Part shown: piece after piece, positions 62,111-64,000 of the stretch
How the letters are laid out: the number at the start of each line of letters is the position of its first letter
Position numbering within the stretch: the first letter of the stretch is position 1
Assembly (NCBI GenBank): GCA_023853785.1
Contig: JAJIRX010000853.1
Coordinates: 1 to 64,000 of the forward strand
Source of the DNA: Psilocybe azurescens
Taxonomy: Eukaryota; Basidiomycota; Agaricomycetes; Agaricales; Agrocybaceae
Length of the DNA stretch: 64,000 nucleotides
Reading direction: 5' to 3'
Made by a program: the position numbers and the translations under genes
The notes under the pieces: generated by a model
Databases searched by the model: none
What the model saw: only the letters and a program-made list of their open reading frames with translations
What the model was told of the DNA's origin: nothing

Positions 62111-62881
62111 GCCATTGATTCGAGTCTAAAGAAATAAGACGCGAGACAACGCTCGAAGAGAGCACCGAAATCACTGTCTTAAGAGGTATGCCCCAAACTG
62201 CCGAGGAACTGCCGGGATCAGCAGGGGAACATGAGGGCCCTCTGGGGTGCGGCGGGTAGCCAAGGACGAAGCAGCGGGTGACACAGGTCTCCTGAGTCAA
62301 ACTGTATATACACATAGGTAGAAAGCCCAGGAAGGGACCTGCCCCTCAGAGTCTATAAAATAACTTTCACCTTGACCTTCCTAGATATACAAGCGTCCTC
62401 TACTCATTGCATAATATTGGTTATTATGTGATTATTACGTACAGTATTTGGCGATTCTGGAAAATTTTCTCCCGGGTTCACAATTAATGGGTCCTGTATC
62501 AACTTCAAGATATGTGTCTAGAAAGGCTAGAAAGAATACCTCGTACGATAGAGATGAAGTTCGCATATCATTGCCGATCTTTGTCTCTGTTTATCTTCGC
62601 TCCATATTTAGTTTTGTGCTTACTTACTTTGGAAGTAATTTCTACCTTTGGACAATACAATGTACCCGAGTTTATTTTTGTTGTGAATAAATGATCCCCA
62701 GTCATGACTGTCAAGTGGCCGTATTGGATGTAATATATGACGACTATCTGACCTTGTGTCGAGGACCTCGACAGAGACAACCCAAAGACAACCATGATTC
62801 CATTTTGGCAGCTAAACCAACTTGAATACCAAACCCTTACATCTGGCTTACATATAGTTATGTTGAATTCAATGTTGCGCT
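62111..62881. other. Intergenic
   Basis: AT-rich spacer between the retroelement fragment and the epoxide hydrolase 3' end. May include more unrecognisable element sequence. No gene seen. Confidence 0.35.
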
Positions 62882-64000
62882 TCAGTACCCGGATTTTCCT
62901 GTTACAGTTCCATACGTTGGTCCATTCCTACCAAACATTCGTCGCAGGTCTTTGACGAGCTCTGCGGGCTGCTCATAAGCAGCAAAATGCCCTCCATGAT
63001 TGTGCTCTGATTCGAATACAAGATTCGGAGTCCTAGTCCACCTGTAGATGATCATCGGTCATTATTCAAGCGACAAATCAATTATCATAAAATGTACAAT
63101 CGTGGAACGTTGAAGATCTCTTTCGGAAAATACGAATACCCCATAGGGATTTTCGTTTTCTCCGGAGCTCGGTCCCCTGCTTTAACCATTTCGTAGTAGA
63201 CTCTCAGAGACGCAGCGGGGCCCGCAGAAGAGAACCAATAAATCGAAACCCAGGTGAGAACTACCGGAAGGGTGTCATTTATACCTTTAAGCTTTTCAAG
63301 AAAGGGGAAGGCAAAGATACCTTACCTTCATCGTCATCCCATGGATAAGAGTCACTCCAGTTAATCAACTTTTCATATATCCACGCCAGTAAACCAACGG
63401 GGGAGTCGGCCAGACTGTATCCAAGGGTTTGTGGTTGGGTTGATTGTTCTTCGAAATAACCAGTCCCTGATGTGAGGAACCATTGCGTGCGTTCGAGGCC
63501 AGCTTTCTCTGCAGGCGTGTACCGTGTTAAAAGGTTGATAAAATAGAGCCACGGCGACTGGGATAGATGAGGCGGCGTGATGCTAGCATAGTAGAGTCAG
63601 TATTGCTTAGATTTTACTGATTAAATAAAATTAATGCTTACTCTGGAAGACGGGCGTAGTTCGAATGCCAGGCTTTACTATGCTGTCCACCATAAAGCTT
63701 TGCAATTCTGCGTGTAACCTGCACAGCATAAGTGAGGGTGTGATAGGTAAAGGATGCTCGAGTTTACAAAAAGCCGATATCTCCTCCTTGAGTTACTGCA
63801 TTCGCAACTGTGAGTGTCAATTCACAGAGAGTTTGGTAGATCAAAACGTACCATATTCTTCGTATCCCAAGGATAACATGAGCTTATTACCGGTCTAAGG
63901 TCCTTGAGTTCGGTGAAGGGGTAAAAATAACCATGATTCACAATTTACCTCCGCATATTGCGAAATCTGGAATCCCTTTTACGCGGAGCATCAGAGAATC
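62882..64000 (-). CDS. Epoxide hydrolase, cut by window edge
   Basis: Alpha/beta-hydrolase of the microsomal/juvenile-hormone epoxide hydrolase type; the N-terminus lies beyond 64000. Visible from right: KLMLSLGYEEY near 63870, VTQGGDIGF with the nucleophile Asp (about 63780), the lid segment SPWLYFINLLTRYTPAEKAG and TGYFEEQSTQPQTLGYSLAD (about 63500-63400), WIYEKLINWSDSYPWDDDE, PAASLRVYYEM, KIPMGYSYFPKEIF (about 63130), and the catalytic His in EHNHGGHFAAYEQP (about 62990). Ends GTVTGKSGY, stop at 62882. Many short introns. It would hydrolyse epoxides to diols; substrate not predictable. Confidence 0.85.

Overview
The window is nuclear DNA from a filamentous fungus, most likely an agaricomycete basidiomycete. 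Genes are split by many short (about 45-70 nt) GT-AG introns and lie on both strands with small gaps. The gene set is fungal: three secreted sedolisins, a GH20 hexosaminidase, Zn2Cys6 regulators, septin-type GTPases, THI4, and amino-acid biosynthesis enzymes. No rRNA, convincing tRNA, CRISPR array or prokaryotic operon was seen. All product names come from reading the translated sequence; no database search was possible.

Layout. 1-8.5 kb: gene-poor start, a small membrane protein (-), then a large WDR7-like WD40 gene (+). 8.7-17.2 kb: GH20 hexosaminidase (-), DCAF4-like WD40 protein (+), anthranilate phosphoribosyltransferase (-). 18-34.7 kb: a sedolisin cluster (two in tandem on -, one on +) interrupted by HIS1, a conserved fungal protein of unknown function and a polytopic membrane protein. 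35-43.3 kb: a membrane protein, a WD40-cyclophilin (PPWD1 type), THI4 and chorismate mutase. 43.8-51.8 kb: a block of septin-type GTPases and Zn2Cys6 proteins, all on -. 52-60.6 kb: ILV3, RIO1 and a four-helix membrane protein. 61.3-62.1 kb: a decayed LINE-like retroelement. The right edge cuts an epoxide hydrolase.

How the genes relate. TRP4, HIS1, chorismate mutase and ILV3 cover Trp, His, Phe/Tyr and branched-chain amino-acid synthesis. The sedolisins would release peptides outside the cell. THI4 makes the thiazole half of thiamine. These genes do not form an operon and co-regulation is not shown by the sequence.

Most interesting locus: 43.8-51.8 kb. A septin-type G domain appears to read in one uninterrupted frame, across ordinary introns, into a protein with two Zn2Cys6 DNA-binding clusters. 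It is flanked by a third Zn2Cys6 gene and a second septin-like gene, and all three zinc clusters carry an intron at the same codon. This suggests local duplication and a septin-transcription factor fusion.

Quality warning: nearly every conserved gene contains one or more single-base frame breaks. They are biased: A/T homopolymers are one base short and G/C homopolymers one base long, even in housekeeping genes (HIS1, ILV3, RIO1, chorismate mutase). Uncorrected sequencing error is the simplest explanation, so I annotate these genes as functional rather than as pseudogenes.
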